Origin: Halopseudomonas maritima
GTDB lineage: Bacteria; Pseudomonadota; Gammaproteobacteria; Pseudomonadales; Pseudomonadaceae
Length of the DNA: 64,000 nucleotides
Direction of reading: 5' to 3'
Assembly (NCBI RefSeq): GCF_021545785.1
Contig: NZ_CP079801.1
Span: 806,001-870,000 of the forward strand
Shown here: positions 18,040 through 26,828 of the stretch, piece by piece
Layout of the letters: the number at the start of each line of letters is the position of its first letter
Numbering within the stretch: position 1 is the stretch's first letter
Program-made: the position numbers and the translations under genes
Notes under the pieces: generated by a model
The model's input: the letters and a program-made list of their open reading frames with translations, nothing else
Told to the model about the DNA's origin: nothing
Database searches by the model: none

Positions 18040-19773
18040 ATGCGTACCAGCCACTATCTGATTTCCACCCTCAAGGAAACCCCCTCGGACGCCACCGTCA
18101 TCAGCCACCAGCTGATGCTGCGCGCCGGCATGATCCGCAAGATCGCGTCGGGCCTGTACACCTGGCTGCCAATGGGCCTGCGCGTGCTGCGCAAGGTAGA
18201 GGCGGTGGTACGTGATGAGATGGACAAGGCCGGCGCGCTGGAAGTCCTGATGCCCGCCATCCAGCCAGCCGAACTCTGGCAGGAATCCGGCCGCTGGGAA
18301 CAGTACGGCCCCGAGCTGCTGCGCCTGAAAGATCGCCACGACCGTGAGTTCTGTGTCGGCCCGACGCACGAAGAGGTGATTACCGACCTGGCGCGCAACG
18401 AGATCACCAGCTACAAGCAGTTGCCAGTCAACATGTATCAGATTCAGACCAAGTTCCGCGACGAGATCCGTCCGCGTTTTGGTCTGATGCGTGGCCGCGA
18501 ATTCCTAATGAAGGATGCCTACTCCTTCCACCTGACCCAGGAATCACTGCAGCAGACCTACGACGGCATGTATCAGGCCTACTGCAACATCTTCAGCCGC
18601 CTGGGCCTGGAGTTCCGCCCGGTTGTTGCTGACAACGGCTCAATCGGCGGCGAAGGCTCCCACGAGTTTCACGTACTGGCAGACTCCGGCGAAGACGCCA
18701 TCGTGTTTTCCTCCAGCGGCAGTTACGCCGCCAATATGGAGAAAGCCACCGCGCAGCTGCCCCAGGGCGAACGCCCAGCCGCCAGCCAGGAGCTGACCCT
18801 GGTCGCCACTCCCAACCAGGTGACCATCGCTGCGGTCAGCGAGTTTCTGCAGCTGCCACCGGAGCAATCGGTCAAGACCCTGATCGTGCTGGGCGCCGCC
18901 GAGGAAGGCGAAACGCAGCCGCTGGTTGCACTGGTACTGCGCGGCGACCATGAACTAAACGAGATCAAGGCCGAGCACCTGCCTCAGGTGCACGCCCCTC
19001 TGACCTTCGCCAGCGAAGCGCAGATCATCGACACCATCGGCTGCAAACCCGGCTCCATTGGACCGGTCAAGTTGCCGATCACCGTGATCGCCGACCACAG
19101 CGCCGCCCATCTGGCGGATTTTGTCTGTGGCGCCAACGTCGACGGCAAGCACTACACCGGCGTCAACTGGGAGCGCGATGCTCACTGCGACCAGGTCGCC
19201 GATCTGCGCAATGTTGTTGAAGGCGACAGCAGCCCGGATGGCGAAGGCACCCTGAGCATCAAGCGCGGTATCGAAGTGGGTCATATCTTCCAACTGGGCA
19301 AGAAGTACAGTGAAGCCATGAACTGCAGCGTATTGAACGAGCAAGGCAAGGCTCAGTTGCTGACCATGGGTTGCTATGGCATCGGCGTATCCCGTGTTGT
19401 GGCCGCCGCTATCGAGCAAAACTACGACGAACGCGGCATCCTCTGGCCAGACGCGCTGGCACCCTTCCAGGTCGCCCTGGTACCGATGAAGATGGAAAGC
19501 TCCGAGGCTGTACAGCAAGCCACCATGGCACTGTACGAAGGCCTGCAGGCCGCCGGCGTTGACGTGTTGCTGGATGACCGCGACAAGAAGACCAGCCCCG
19601 GCGTGAAGTTTGCCGACATGGACTTGATCGGCATTCCGCACCGCGTTGTCATCAGCGATCGCGGTCTGGCCGAGGGCCAACTGGAATACAAGTATCGTCG
19701 GGATCAGGACGCCACGACTGTCGCGGTCGAGCAAATGCTTCAACATCTGCTGGAGCGCGTACAGGCAAACTGA
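18040..19773 (+). CDS. proS: Prolyl-tRNA synthetase, bacterial type with editing domain
   Basis: 577 residues. The class II core has motif 1 near MPAIQPAELWQESGRW, motif 2 near FRDEIRPRFGLMRGREFLMKD, and motif 3 MGCYGIGVSRVVAA. A YbaK/INS editing insertion (about 230-390) clears mischarged Ala-tRNA-Pro. The C-terminal anticodon-binding domain starts near 470. Its TGA overlaps the next ATG, so the downstream lipoprotein is translationally coupled. Confidence 0.97.
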   Translation: MRTSHYLISTLKETPSDATVISHQLMLRAGMIRKIASGLYTWLPMGLRVLRKVEAVVRDEMDKAGALEVLMPAIQPAELWQESGRWEQYGPELLRLKDRHDREFCVGPTHEEVITDLARNEITSYKQLPVNMYQIQTKFRDEIRPRFGLMRGREFLMKDAYSFHLTQESLQQTYDGMYQAYCNIFSRLGLEFRPVVADNGSIGGEGSHEFHVLADSGEDAIVFSSSGSYAANMEKATAQLPQGERPAASQELTLVATPNQVTIAAVSEFLQLPPEQSVKTLIVLGAAEEGETQPLVALVLRGDHELNEIKAEHLPQVHAPLTFASEAQIIDTIGCKPGSIGPVKLPITVIADHSAAHLADFVCGANVDGKHYTGVNWERDAHCDQVADLRNVVEGDSSPDGEGTLSIKRGIEVGHIFQLGKKYSEAMNCSVLNEQGKAQLLTMGCYGIGVSRVVAAAIEQNYDERGILWPDALAPFQVALVPMKMESSEAVQQATMALYEGLQAAGVDVLLDDRDKKTSPGVKFADMDLIGIPHRVVISDRGLAEGQLEYKYRRDQDATTVAVEQMLQHLLERVQAN

Positions 19774-20480
19774 TGATGCACACCGTCGCTTCCCCACGAA
19801 GCGCTCGCCTGCTTGGCGCGGGCGCCGTGCTTGGCTTGCTGCAGGCATGCAGCACAACGCCGGCTCCCAACAGCGCCAGTGCGCCGCAGATCGAGCGTGA
19901 GCTGCTGAGCCACAGCCTGCATATCGAAACCGGTGAGCCGCGGGTCATGGACACGCCACACCGCAGTATTCGCGTGACTGAAAGCCGGCTGTTCAGCATC
20001 CGTCAGTACGACGGCCAAGGCACCCTGCAAGATGAACATCGCCAATACCAGACCTTGCCCTGGGCAGGCCGCACGCTAACCATTGAGCTAGGCGAGTTGG
20101 CCGTCACACGACAAACCGACAGCGATGGCCAACTGCGCCTGAACCTGCTGGACGAGGACATTGTGCCGGTGGACTTCGACCAGCTGCGAGTCATCGAACT
20201 GGACGCACGGGCCACGTCCGAAGTTCACGCTGAAGCCATCTTACTGGTCGACCGCGAACTGCGCAGCGTATTACACGAAGCCTCAGAGCTGATTTATGAC
20301 AACCTCGAAGAGGACGACGTGGAGCAGTGGGTTGGCCGCATCGAACGCCTGCGCGAGCTGGACCTAAAGGAAGAGGCCAGCCAACTGGAAAACATGCTGA
20401 TTCTGCTGACCACCGGCGACCCGCACCTGCAAGGTGAGTTCGTTCAGGCGCTGGATAACGCGACTACACCACAGGAATAA
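19773..20480 (+). CDS. Predicted lipoprotein of unknown function
   Basis: 235 residues. The signal sequence ends in Leu-Leu-Gln-Ala-Cys (Cys near 26), a lipobox. The mature protein is acidic and Glu/Leu-rich, with a region resembling a response to conserved periplasmic folds (about 60-150) and a helical C-terminus. I do not recognise a domain. Double ATG at 19773/19776 overlaps the proS stop. It lies 3 bp upstream of the lytic transglycosylase, which suggests a cell-wall-related role, but that is inference from position only. Confidence 0.8.
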   Translation: MMHTVASPRSARLLGAGAVLGLLQACSTTPAPNSASAPQIERELLSHSLHIETGEPRVMDTPHRSIRVTESRLFSIRQYDGQGTLQDEHRQYQTLPWAGRTLTIELGELAVTRQTDSDGQLRLNLLDEDIVPVDFDQLRVIELDARATSEVHAEAILLVDRELRSVLHEASELIYDNLEEDDVEQWVGRIERLRELDLKEEASQLENMLILLTTGDPHLQGEFVQALDNATTPQE

Positions 20481-20483
20481 ACC

Positions 20484-21059
20484 ATGCGCACAGGGATAGT
20501 GCTGCTTCTGCTGATCGGGCTTGCCGCGTCGCCGGCCGGCGCCAGCCCGTCAGCACCGCCGGTCGATGCAGAGCTGCGGGCCGAGCTCAAGCAGGCCATC
20601 GCACGCGCCGACAGCTTTCATGACCGCTTTGACGCCGAAGTCTGGCTGCTCGACATGTCGACCCGAATGGCACCCTACATTCGCGACGAACAGCAGCGCC
20701 TGCGTCTGCTACGCCTGGTGCATCAGGCTGCGACCCGGGCCGGCCTGAAACCCGACCTGGTGCTGGCAGTCATGCATGTGGAAAGCCTTTTCGACCCCTA
20801 CGCCTTGTCCTACGTGGGCGCCCAGGGGGTGATGCAGGTCATGCCGTTTTGGAAGGCCGAGATTGGCCGCCCAGACGACAACCTGATCGACCTGGCAACC
20901 AACCTGCAGTACGGCTGCGCCATTCTCAAGTTTTACCTGGACAAGGAAAACGGTAACCTGCGTCGGGCGCTGGCTCGCTACAACGGCAGCCTGGGCAGCA
21001 ACCGATACCCGGACAAGGTGCTGGACTACTGGTACAGCTACTGGTACGTCACGCCGTAA
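20484..21059 (+). CDS. Lytic transglycosylase, SLT domain
   Basis: 191 residues with a signal peptide (about 1-20, ending AGA) and one SLT/goose-lysozyme-like domain (about 75-185). The catalytic Glu is in MHVESLFDP, followed by the family motifs GAQGVMQVMP and ARYNGSLG. It should cleave peptidoglycan in the periplasm to form 1,6-anhydro ends. It is third in a proS-lipoprotein-slt run with 3-bp spacing. Confidence 0.92.
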   Translation: MRTGIVLLLLIGLAASPAGASPSAPPVDAELRAELKQAIARADSFHDRFDAEVWLLDMSTRMAPYIRDEQQRLRLLRLVHQAATRAGLKPDLVLAVMHVESLFDPYALSYVGAQGVMQVMPFWKAEIGRPDDNLIDLATNLQYGCAILKFYLDKENGNLRRALARYNGSLGSNRYPDKVLDYWYSYWYVTP

Positions 21060-21125
21060 CAGCGGTAGCCACCAGCACGCAAGCTGCCTGCCGCGACGGC
21101 GCCGCCACCCTATCGCGCTTTGCCT

Positions 21126-21401
21126 CTAGCCGAGCTGCGCAAAGCCGGCAATATCCTGCCACAGGCAACCCGCCAGCTCGACGCGCTCCACCTTGGCCGC
21201 GGCGGGGCCGCGACGCAGCCAGGCCGTCATGGCATCAAGCGCATCCTCCGACCCACATAGCAGCAGGCTGACACTGCCGTCGTCGTCGTTACGAACCCAG
21301 CCCGAGATACCTAGCCGGTTAGCCTCGCGCACGGTCGACTGACGAAAACCAACACCCTGCACCACACCAAACACCTTGCCCTGCACACAAATAGCGCTCA
21401 T
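21126..21401 (-). CDS. acyP: Acylphosphatase
   Basis: 91 residues. The conserved GVVQGVGFR (catalytic Arg) and GWVRNDDDGSV (catalytic Asn) blocks are both present, at about residues 14-22 and 35-45. It hydrolyses carboxyl-phosphate bonds in small acyl phosphates. The start at 21401 directly abuts the stop of the upstream thioredoxin-like gene. Confidence 0.95.
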   Translation of the reverse strand: MSAICVQGKVFGVVQGVGFRQSTVREANRLGISGWVRNDDDGSVSLLLCGSEDALDAMTAWLRRGPAAAKVERVELAGCLWQDIAGFAQLG

Positions 21402-21854
21402 TTACTGATCCTTGCTGTTAGGGGTCATCTTTGGCTTCAATATCTCGTAATGCTGCGGCCCCTGAAGCGTTTCGACAATCTGGCCATCAGCATCCAGCAG
21501 ATAGGTCGTCGGCAGAACCGCCGGCCTGGGCAACTGGAAATCCTGCACAAAATCGCTGCCCAACACCGGGAAGGCGATTCCCATGCGGTCGCTGGTTTGC
21601 CTCAGCTGTTCACCGGTAGCGCCATCGTAATCAACCCCGACAACGCTGCCCGGCGGCAGCTCAGCAGCCAGACGGTTAAGCTCCGGCAGTTCATCGCGAC
21701 AGGGGCCGCACCACTCGGCCCAATAATTCACCAATACCGGGCCTTGGCCGAGGGCCGCCGCATCCAACGCGCGGCCGTGTTGGTCACGCCATGGCCCAGC
21801 GCCGTCGCATGCCGCAAGCAGAGCGAACAGTACCAGCAGCGATATTATTCTCAT
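21402..21854 (-). CDS. TlpA-like thioredoxin-fold lipoprotein
   Basis: 150 residues. The lipobox Leu-Leu-Ala-Ala-Cys places lipidated Cys near 16, and a TlpA/ResA-like thioredoxin fold has the active site WAEWCGPCRDELP (about 46-58). It is probably a periplasmic thiol-disulfide reductase. The cis-Pro loop is visible in AVLPTTYLLD. It overlaps yihY by 4 bp and abuts acyP, so all three form one operon. Confidence 0.9.
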   Translation of the reverse strand: MRIISLLVLFALLAACDGAGPWRDQHGRALDAAALGQGPVLVNYWAEWCGPCRDELPELNRLAAELPPGSVVGVDYDGATGEQLRQTSDRMGIAFPVLGSDFVQDFQLPRPAVLPTTYLLDADGQIVETLQGPQHYEILKPKMTPNSKDQ

Positions 21855-23113
21855 TCGACCTCCGAGGACGGCAGCGGTGAGGCGACCAGACTGTCGCTAA
21901 GCAGCCAGTGCTTGACACTGCCACGCAGCGCCTCGCGGCGCGCCTTGTCAGCATGACCCAGTGCCTCGCTGAACGGCGCAAACCAGCCGTGATCACCGGC
22001 CAGCGCCGCCGGTAACGCTTCGTGAGTCAGCGGCGGCTCCGGCATGCGCTCAAGCACATGACTAAGCTCCACCTGTTCCAGGTCACGACACAGCACAAAG
22101 GCTCCACTCTGGGTGCGGGTAATCAGCGCTTCGCTCTCCAGCCAGTCGGTCAGTTGTAGCCACAACTCTTCGTGCATCAGCCAGCCGCTAGCGTTCACCC
22201 GTGCCAGATCCACCTGTACGCCTTGCTGCTGAGCGCGCAGGAACAGTCGCAGCAACACCAGCAGGTTGATCATCCAGGGGTACTCCGGTCGCCGCCAGGC
22301 GGAGCCATTACCCATATTACTGACCAGCTCTGCGCCCAGCAAAATGATCAGCCAGCTGACATAGATCCAAAGCAAAAACAGCGGCACCGCCGCGAAGGCG
22401 CCGTAGATCAGCTGGTAGCCAGGAAAGAGTTTTACGTAGAGAGCAAAGCACGCCTTGGCTCCCTCGAACAGCAACGCGACCAGCACACCTCCAGCCACAC
22501 CGTACTTAAGCGGGACCCGAGTATTGGGTACGGCGACAAACAACAGGGTAAAGGCGGCAATACTGAGGATCAGAGGCAGAAAGCGCAGCAGGTTGCTCCA
22601 GGCCGATGCCAGAAAGGCGCCTTCCTGAAAAAACGACATGGAAGCTACATAGGTACTGACAACAAAGCCGGCACCCAGTAACAAGGGACCGATACTGAGC
22701 ACCGCCCAGTACAGCAGGAAGCTGGACAGGCCGCGACGCGGCTGGCGAATGCGCCAAATGTCGTTAAAGGCTTTCTCGATGTTCACCAGCATCAGCAGCG
22801 CCGTCACCATCAGCAGCGCTACACCAACGCCGGTCAGCTGCCGAGCTTGGCTGGAGAACGCACTGAGGTGCTGCTGCAGCGCCGCCCCGCTGGCGGGCAG
22901 GAAATTCTTGAAAATAAAGGCCTCAACCTGACTACCCACCTGATCGAAGGCAGGAATCGCCGCCAGCATTGCGTAGGCCACGGTCATCACCGGCACGACC
23001 GCAAACAGCGTGGTATAAGTCAGGGCCGCAGCATTCTTGATGCAGTTATCTTCCAGAAAGCGGCGCGCCAGATAGCGGCCAAAGTGCAGATACTGGTTCA
23101 GTTGACGCGGCAT
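21851..23113 (-). CDS. YihY/virulence factor BrkB family membrane protein
   Basis: 420 residues from the ATG at 23113. An ORF open to 23236 adds 41 low-complexity residues that do not match the family start MPRQLNQYLHFGRYLARRF. Six membrane helices lie within about 30-285, followed by a cytoplasmic C-terminal region rich in Glu/Leu. The family was once annotated as ribonuclease BN, which is now known to be wrong; a transport or lipid role is suspected. First gene of the yihY-tlpA-acyP operon, divergent from arsC. Confidence 0.9.
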   Translation of the reverse strand: MPRQLNQYLHFGRYLARRFLEDNCIKNAAALTYTTLFAVVPVMTVAYAMLAAIPAFDQVGSQVEAFIFKNFLPASGAALQQHLSAFSSQARQLTGVGVALLMVTALLMLVNIEKAFNDIWRIRQPRRGLSSFLLYWAVLSIGPLLLGAGFVVSTYVASMSFFQEGAFLASAWSNLLRFLPLILSIAAFTLLFVAVPNTRVPLKYGVAGGVLVALLFEGAKACFALYVKLFPGYQLIYGAFAAVPLFLLWIYVSWLIILLGAELVSNMGNGSAWRRPEYPWMINLLVLLRLFLRAQQQGVQVDLARVNASGWLMHEELWLQLTDWLESEALITRTQSGAFVLCRDLEQVELSHVLERMPEPPLTHEALPAALAGDHGWFAPFSEALGHADKARREALRGSVKHWLLSDSLVASPLPSSEVE

Positions 23114-23199
23114 TCCTGCTCCCTGACAGCCTGGTGCAATAGCGCTTAGAATAACTCCCAACCGCAACCTTAGGCCACCGCGCCCCCGGAGGACAACCG

Positions 23200-23550
23200 A
23201 TGACCACCACCATTTACCACAACCCGCGCTGCTCAAAATCTCGCCAGGCGCTGGAGCTGCTGGAGGCTCAGGGCGCCGACATCGAGGTTATCCGCTATCT
23301 GGATACACCGCCCGATGCCGCCACCCTGGTCGAGCTGCTGGAGCGTCTGGGCCTGAGCGCTCGCGAGCTGATGCGCAAGGGCGAAGATGCCTACAAGGAG
23401 CTGAATCTGGCCAACCCGGAACTGTCCGAGGCACAGCTGGTGCAAGCGATGGCCGATTATCCCAAGCTGATCGAGCGCCCGATCGTGATCCGCGAGGGCA
23501 AGGCTGTCATCGGTCGCCCGCCCGAGCGCGTACTGGAGCTGTTCGCATGA
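23200..23550 (+). CDS. ArsC-family reductase (YfgD-like)
   Basis: 116 residues with thioredoxin-like fold. The catalytic Cys is in HNPRCSKSR (about 13). The glutaredoxin-coupled arsenate reductase family also includes genes with no known arsenic link, and there is no ars cluster here, so real arsenate reduction is unproved. It overlaps the following flavodoxin gene by 4 bp. Confidence 0.88.
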   Translation: MTTTIYHNPRCSKSRQALELLEAQGADIEVIRYLDTPPDAATLVELLERLGLSARELMRKGEDAYKELNLANPELSEAQLVQAMADYPKLIERPIVIREGKAVIGRPPERVLELFA

Positions 23551-24161
23551 GTGACGCTTACGTTCTGGTGCTCTACTACAGCCGCCACGGCGCCACCGCC
23601 GAGATGGCCAGGCTGATTGCAGAAGGCGTTGAAAGCAGCGGCATGGAAGCGCGCCTGCGCACCGTACCACCGGTTGCGTCAGAAACCACCAGCGCACTAC
23701 CGCCGGTGCCGACCGATGGCGCAACCTACTGCACCGAGGCCGACCTCAAACACTGCTCTGCGCTGATACTCGGCAGCCCCACCCGTTTTGGCAACATGGC
23801 CGCGCCGCTCAAGCATTTCATCGATGGCACCAGCAGCCTGTGGCTGAGCGGCAGCCTCAATGGCAAGCCCGCCGCGGTCTTTACCTCCACCGCCAGCCTG
23901 CACGGCGGCCAGGAGTCGACCCTGCTGTCGATGCAGCTGCCGCTACTGCACCATGGCATGCTGCTGGTTGGCCTGCCCTACAGCGAAAGCGCACTGACCG
24001 AAACACGCGGTGGCGGCACGCCTTACGGCGCCAGCCACCACGCCGGCAGCCAGGGCGAGCGCCGCCTGGATGAACACGAAAGTCAGCTGTGCCGAGCACT
24101 GGGGGCGCGTGTCGGCAACCTCAGCCAGCAGCTGGCAGCGGGAGCCAAGGCCCGTGGCTAA
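23547..24161 (+). CDS. wrbA: WrbA-like NAD(P)H:quinone oxidoreductase
   Basis: 204 residues with flavodoxin-like fold. The FMN-phosphate loop YYSRHGATAEMA lies at about 9-20, and the second flavin loop GSPTRFGNMAAPLKHF at about 70-85. It reduces quinones by two electrons as a cytoplasmic tetramer. It overlaps arsC upstream and the DUF2069 gene downstream (stop within the next start region), which marks a three-gene operon. Confidence 0.93.
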   Translation: MSDAYVLVLYYSRHGATAEMARLIAEGVESSGMEARLRTVPPVASETTSALPPVPTDGATYCTEADLKHCSALILGSPTRFGNMAAPLKHFIDGTSSLWLSGSLNGKPAAVFTSTASLHGGQESTLLSMQLPLLHHGMLLVGLPYSESALTETRGGGTPYGASHHAGSQGERRLDEHESQLCRALGARVGNLSQQLAAGAKARG

Positions 24162-24564
24162 AAAGAAAAAACCGCTGCCCTCGCTCAACTACCTGCTACC
24201 GCGCTGCCGCATCAGTCGCCTGGTGGCACTGACCGGCTACGTCGGCCTGCTGTTGTCGATTCTGGGGTATAACCTGCTGTTTGCCGACCTGCACGGCGCC
24301 AACCCGGTCATCGTGATTGGCGTGCAGCTGTTGCCGCTGCTGATCTTCCTGCCCGGTGTTATCACCGCACACGTGCGCACCCACGCCTGGCTGGCCTTTG
24401 CCATCAATCTGTATTTCATCCAGGGCGTATTGATCTGCTTTCAGCCAGGGCGACTGGAGTACGGCCTGATAATGAGCGGCTTCAGCGTGCTGTATTTTGT
24501 CGCGGCGTTGTACTTCATCCGCTGGAGCTTTCAGGCTCAGCGGGTTGCCCGCGGCGAGACCTGA
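24154..24564 (+). CDS. DUF2069 membrane protein
   Basis: 136 residues from a GTG at 24154, chosen because it opens MAKKKKPLPSLNYLL and overlaps the wrbA stop. Longer in-frame ATG options run through wrbA in another frame. Four hydrophobic helices are visible (about 27-45, 52-70, 78-95, 103-122). The function is unknown; it keeps this place after wrbA in pseudomonads. Confidence 0.85.
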   Translation: MAKKKKPLPSLNYLLPRCRISRLVALTGYVGLLLSILGYNLLFADLHGANPVIVIGVQLLPLLIFLPGVITAHVRTHAWLAFAINLYFIQGVLICFQPGRLEYGLIMSGFSVLYFVAALYFIRWSFQAQRVARGET

Positions 24565-24587
24565 AAGCCAAGGATCTGCTGCCGCGG

Positions 24588-25301
24588 CTACCAGCCCATC
24601 TCGCGCTTGACGAAAGGAATCGTCAGGCGGTGCTGGTCCCGCAGCGATGCCTGATCCAGCGTTTCCAGCGCAGCGAACAGTTCACCCATGCCCCGCGCGC
24701 CGCGGCTGAGGATGTAACGAGCCACATCATCGGTCAGTTGCAGGCCACGCTGCGCGGCCCGCAGTTTGAGCACTTCCTGCTTGCCCGCATCGTCCAGCGG
24801 CTGCAGCTGAAACACCAACCCCCATCCCAAGCGCGATGCCAGATCCGGCAGTTGCAGCCCCAAGGCACGCGGCGCAGCCACCGCCGCCACCAGCAGGCGA
24901 CCTCCCTGCTCTCGCAGGCGGTTGTAGAGGTGAAACAGGGCCTCTTCCCAGTCCGGACGACCAGCGACAGCTTCCAGTTTGTCGAGGCACAGCAGATCAA
25001 CCGACTCCATACCTTCCAGCAGCAGCGGCCCCTCCTCTGCCAGTTCATCCAATGGCAGATACATGGCCAACCCGCCCACATCAGCCAGGGCATGACAGGC
25101 AGCCTGCAATAAATGCGTACGCCCGGTGCCTTCGCTACCCCACAGGTACAGGCAGCACTCCTCAACCGACGATTGCGGTTCAGCAAAGGCCTGGGTCGCG
25201 GCCAGCACCCCGGCATTCGGACCCGGGTAGTAGCTGGTAAAGGTAGCCTCGTCGCGCAGCTTGATACCCAGCGGCAGCTGGATGGGCCGTCCGGCAGACA
25301 T
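24588..25301 (-). CDS. hda: DnaA regulatory inactivator Hda
   Basis: 237 residues. It is a DnaA-like AAA+ module without the DnaA N-terminal and DNA-binding domains. The N-terminal clamp-binding motif is PIQLPLGIKL (about 6-15). The nucleotide loop reads WGSEGTGRTHLL, and Walker B is VDLLCLDKLEAV. Hda with the beta clamp stimulates DnaA-ATP hydrolysis and limits re-initiation. It is preceded by a short coupled ORF. Confidence 0.95.
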   Translation of the reverse strand: MSAGRPIQLPLGIKLRDEATFTSYYPGPNAGVLAATQAFAEPQSSVEECCLYLWGSEGTGRTHLLQAACHALADVGGLAMYLPLDELAEEGPLLLEGMESVDLLCLDKLEAVAGRPDWEEALFHLYNRLREQGGRLLVAAVAAPRALGLQLPDLASRLGWGLVFQLQPLDDAGKQEVLKLRAAQRGLQLTDDVARYILSRGARGMGELFAALETLDQASLRDQHRLTIPFVKREMGW

Positions 25302-25408
25302 CAGCGAGCCTCCGCCAGAGCAGAAACAGACACACGCAGCAGCGCAAGAGACGTCGGCATCGGCTGCGCAACAATGGCAGCCGCCCGGTCGCCAGAGTCC
25401 GGGGTCAT
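25301..25408 (-). CDS. Possible 35-codon ORF coupled to hda
   Basis: An ATG at 25408 has AAGGA seven bases upstream and opens 35 codons ending in TGA that overlaps the hda ATG by one base (TGATG). The peptide, starting MTPDSGDRAAA, is not recognised and lacks membrane character. The good ribosome site and stop-start overlap suggest a leader that couples hda translation. It could also be chance in GC-rich DNA. Confidence 0.35.
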   Translation of the reverse strand: MTPDSGDRAAAIVAQPMPTSLALLRVSVSALAEAR

Positions 25409-25451
25409 GGGCAGTCCTTAGATAACCTGATAAGCCAAACCAGCCCGAAGG

Positions 25452-26558
25452 CTAGCGCCAGCGATAATACAGGGTATTGGCCGGCGCCGCCGCCCCAACC
25501 TGCGCCTCGGGCTGCTCAACGACACCTTCACCCTCTACCGGCAACACGCTGCCTGACTCGACAGCCGCGGCTGCCGGGGCCTCGGTACGAATCAGACGCT
25601 GATCCAGCATCAGCATGCGCTCCAGCTGGCCCTGATCGCCGGGGAAGTCGACGGCAAAGACCACCTGATCGCCGCTGATAGACACCAGGCTTGGCTGGTG
25701 CTGGCTACTGAGTTGCTGCAGGCTACGCTGCAGGTCGGCAAAGGCACCGACAGAGTTGATACCGCTGATCTGCAAGGTCCAGCCTGCGGCGCTACCCTCC
25801 GCCTGGACACCCACCGCGTACTGGCTGTGCACCTCCAGTGCCAGGGCGCGCATCAATCCATCGGCCAGCTGCGCCGGATCAGCGCTGCGCTCCTTACCGT
25901 CCAGCGTGCGGTCATTGAGCCAGAAGGTCCACTCCAGCCGCCAGTCTTCACCCGCATCGTGGTACACATCCAGCGCCAGAATACCCTCACTGGCGTAGCG
26001 CTCGCTGGCCGCCTTGAGCGCCTCGACATCGCCGTCCAGCACATCCTCTTCACTGATGCTGGCACGGTCCTGCAAGTCGGACAGCGGCTGCATCAGCGCC
26101 ACGCCACGAAACCGCGCAGCCGTGCGCAGAGCCTGGCCCATCTCGCCGCCCGGCGCCATAAAGTCAGCGCCCAATTCATCGCGCTGGACGGCCCAGACCA
26201 GCACGCCGGGGCGATTGCGCCCCAACATCGGCACCTGAGCCTGAGTCAGCGCGTCGCGCAAAAGCAGCGGGTCAAAGTCCACCTGCATGCTGCCATCGTC
26301 CTGCAACGCGCTGATCTGCCGGGTCACCGAGCTGGGTTCGGCAAGCACCTTGGCCAGGGCTGGCGCCTCGGCATCCAGACTGTCGCCAGCCAGCCGTTCC
26401 AGCATCACGTCCAGGGCGCCGGACAACTGTGCACTTTGCTCCGCCTCAGCGTGCGGCGGCATCTGCACTTGATAAAGGGAGTCCAGCACCGCAGCGTGGG
26501 CAGCCAAGGGCAGGCAAAGTGAGAAAAATCCGATAGAAAAAAAGCGCGACAAGGGCAT
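25452..26558 (-). CDS. DUF2066 family protein
   Basis: 368 residues from the ATG at 26558, where MPLSRFFSIGFFSLCLPLAAHA makes a signal peptide; an ATG at 26585 adds nine residues. The mature protein has the repeated alpha/beta pattern of DUF2066 and ends in a Pro/Glu/Val-rich tail. The function is unknown; it lies next to purM across a divergent promoter region, the same place as in P. aeruginosa. Confidence 0.85.
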   Translation of the reverse strand: MPLSRFFSIGFFSLCLPLAAHAAVLDSLYQVQMPPHAEAEQSAQLSGALDVMLERLAGDSLDAEAPALAKVLAEPSSVTRQISALQDDGSMQVDFDPLLLRDALTQAQVPMLGRNRPGVLVWAVQRDELGADFMAPGGEMGQALRTAARFRGVALMQPLSDLQDRASISEEDVLDGDVEALKAASERYASEGILALDVYHDAGEDWRLEWTFWLNDRTLDGKERSADPAQLADGLMRALALEVHSQYAVGVQAEGSAAGWTLQISGINSVGAFADLQRSLQQLSSQHQPSLVSISGDQVVFAVDFPGDQGQLERMLMLDQRLIRTEAPAAAAVESGSVLPVEGEGVVEQPEAQVGAAAPANTLYYRWR

Positions 26559-26828
26559 GAACAGTTCCGTCAGGGTGGCGGGCACAGGACGCTCGACTGC
26601 AAGTATTGCAAGCCGACCAAGCCCTTTACATTAACCAAGCCACCGGTGCGCAGCAACCGCAGCGTCACGCGACGCATGGTCGGCTGAGCCAGGATACTGT
26701 CCGCGCCCTTCAGCATGGCTCTGAAGCTGATGAATTGGTAGACTATGCCGCTATCCGGCGCCGCGCCCGACAAGGCATGACGGGGGCGGCGGACCTATAT
26801 TGTCCCTTGATCCCTTCGAGACCCGCTC

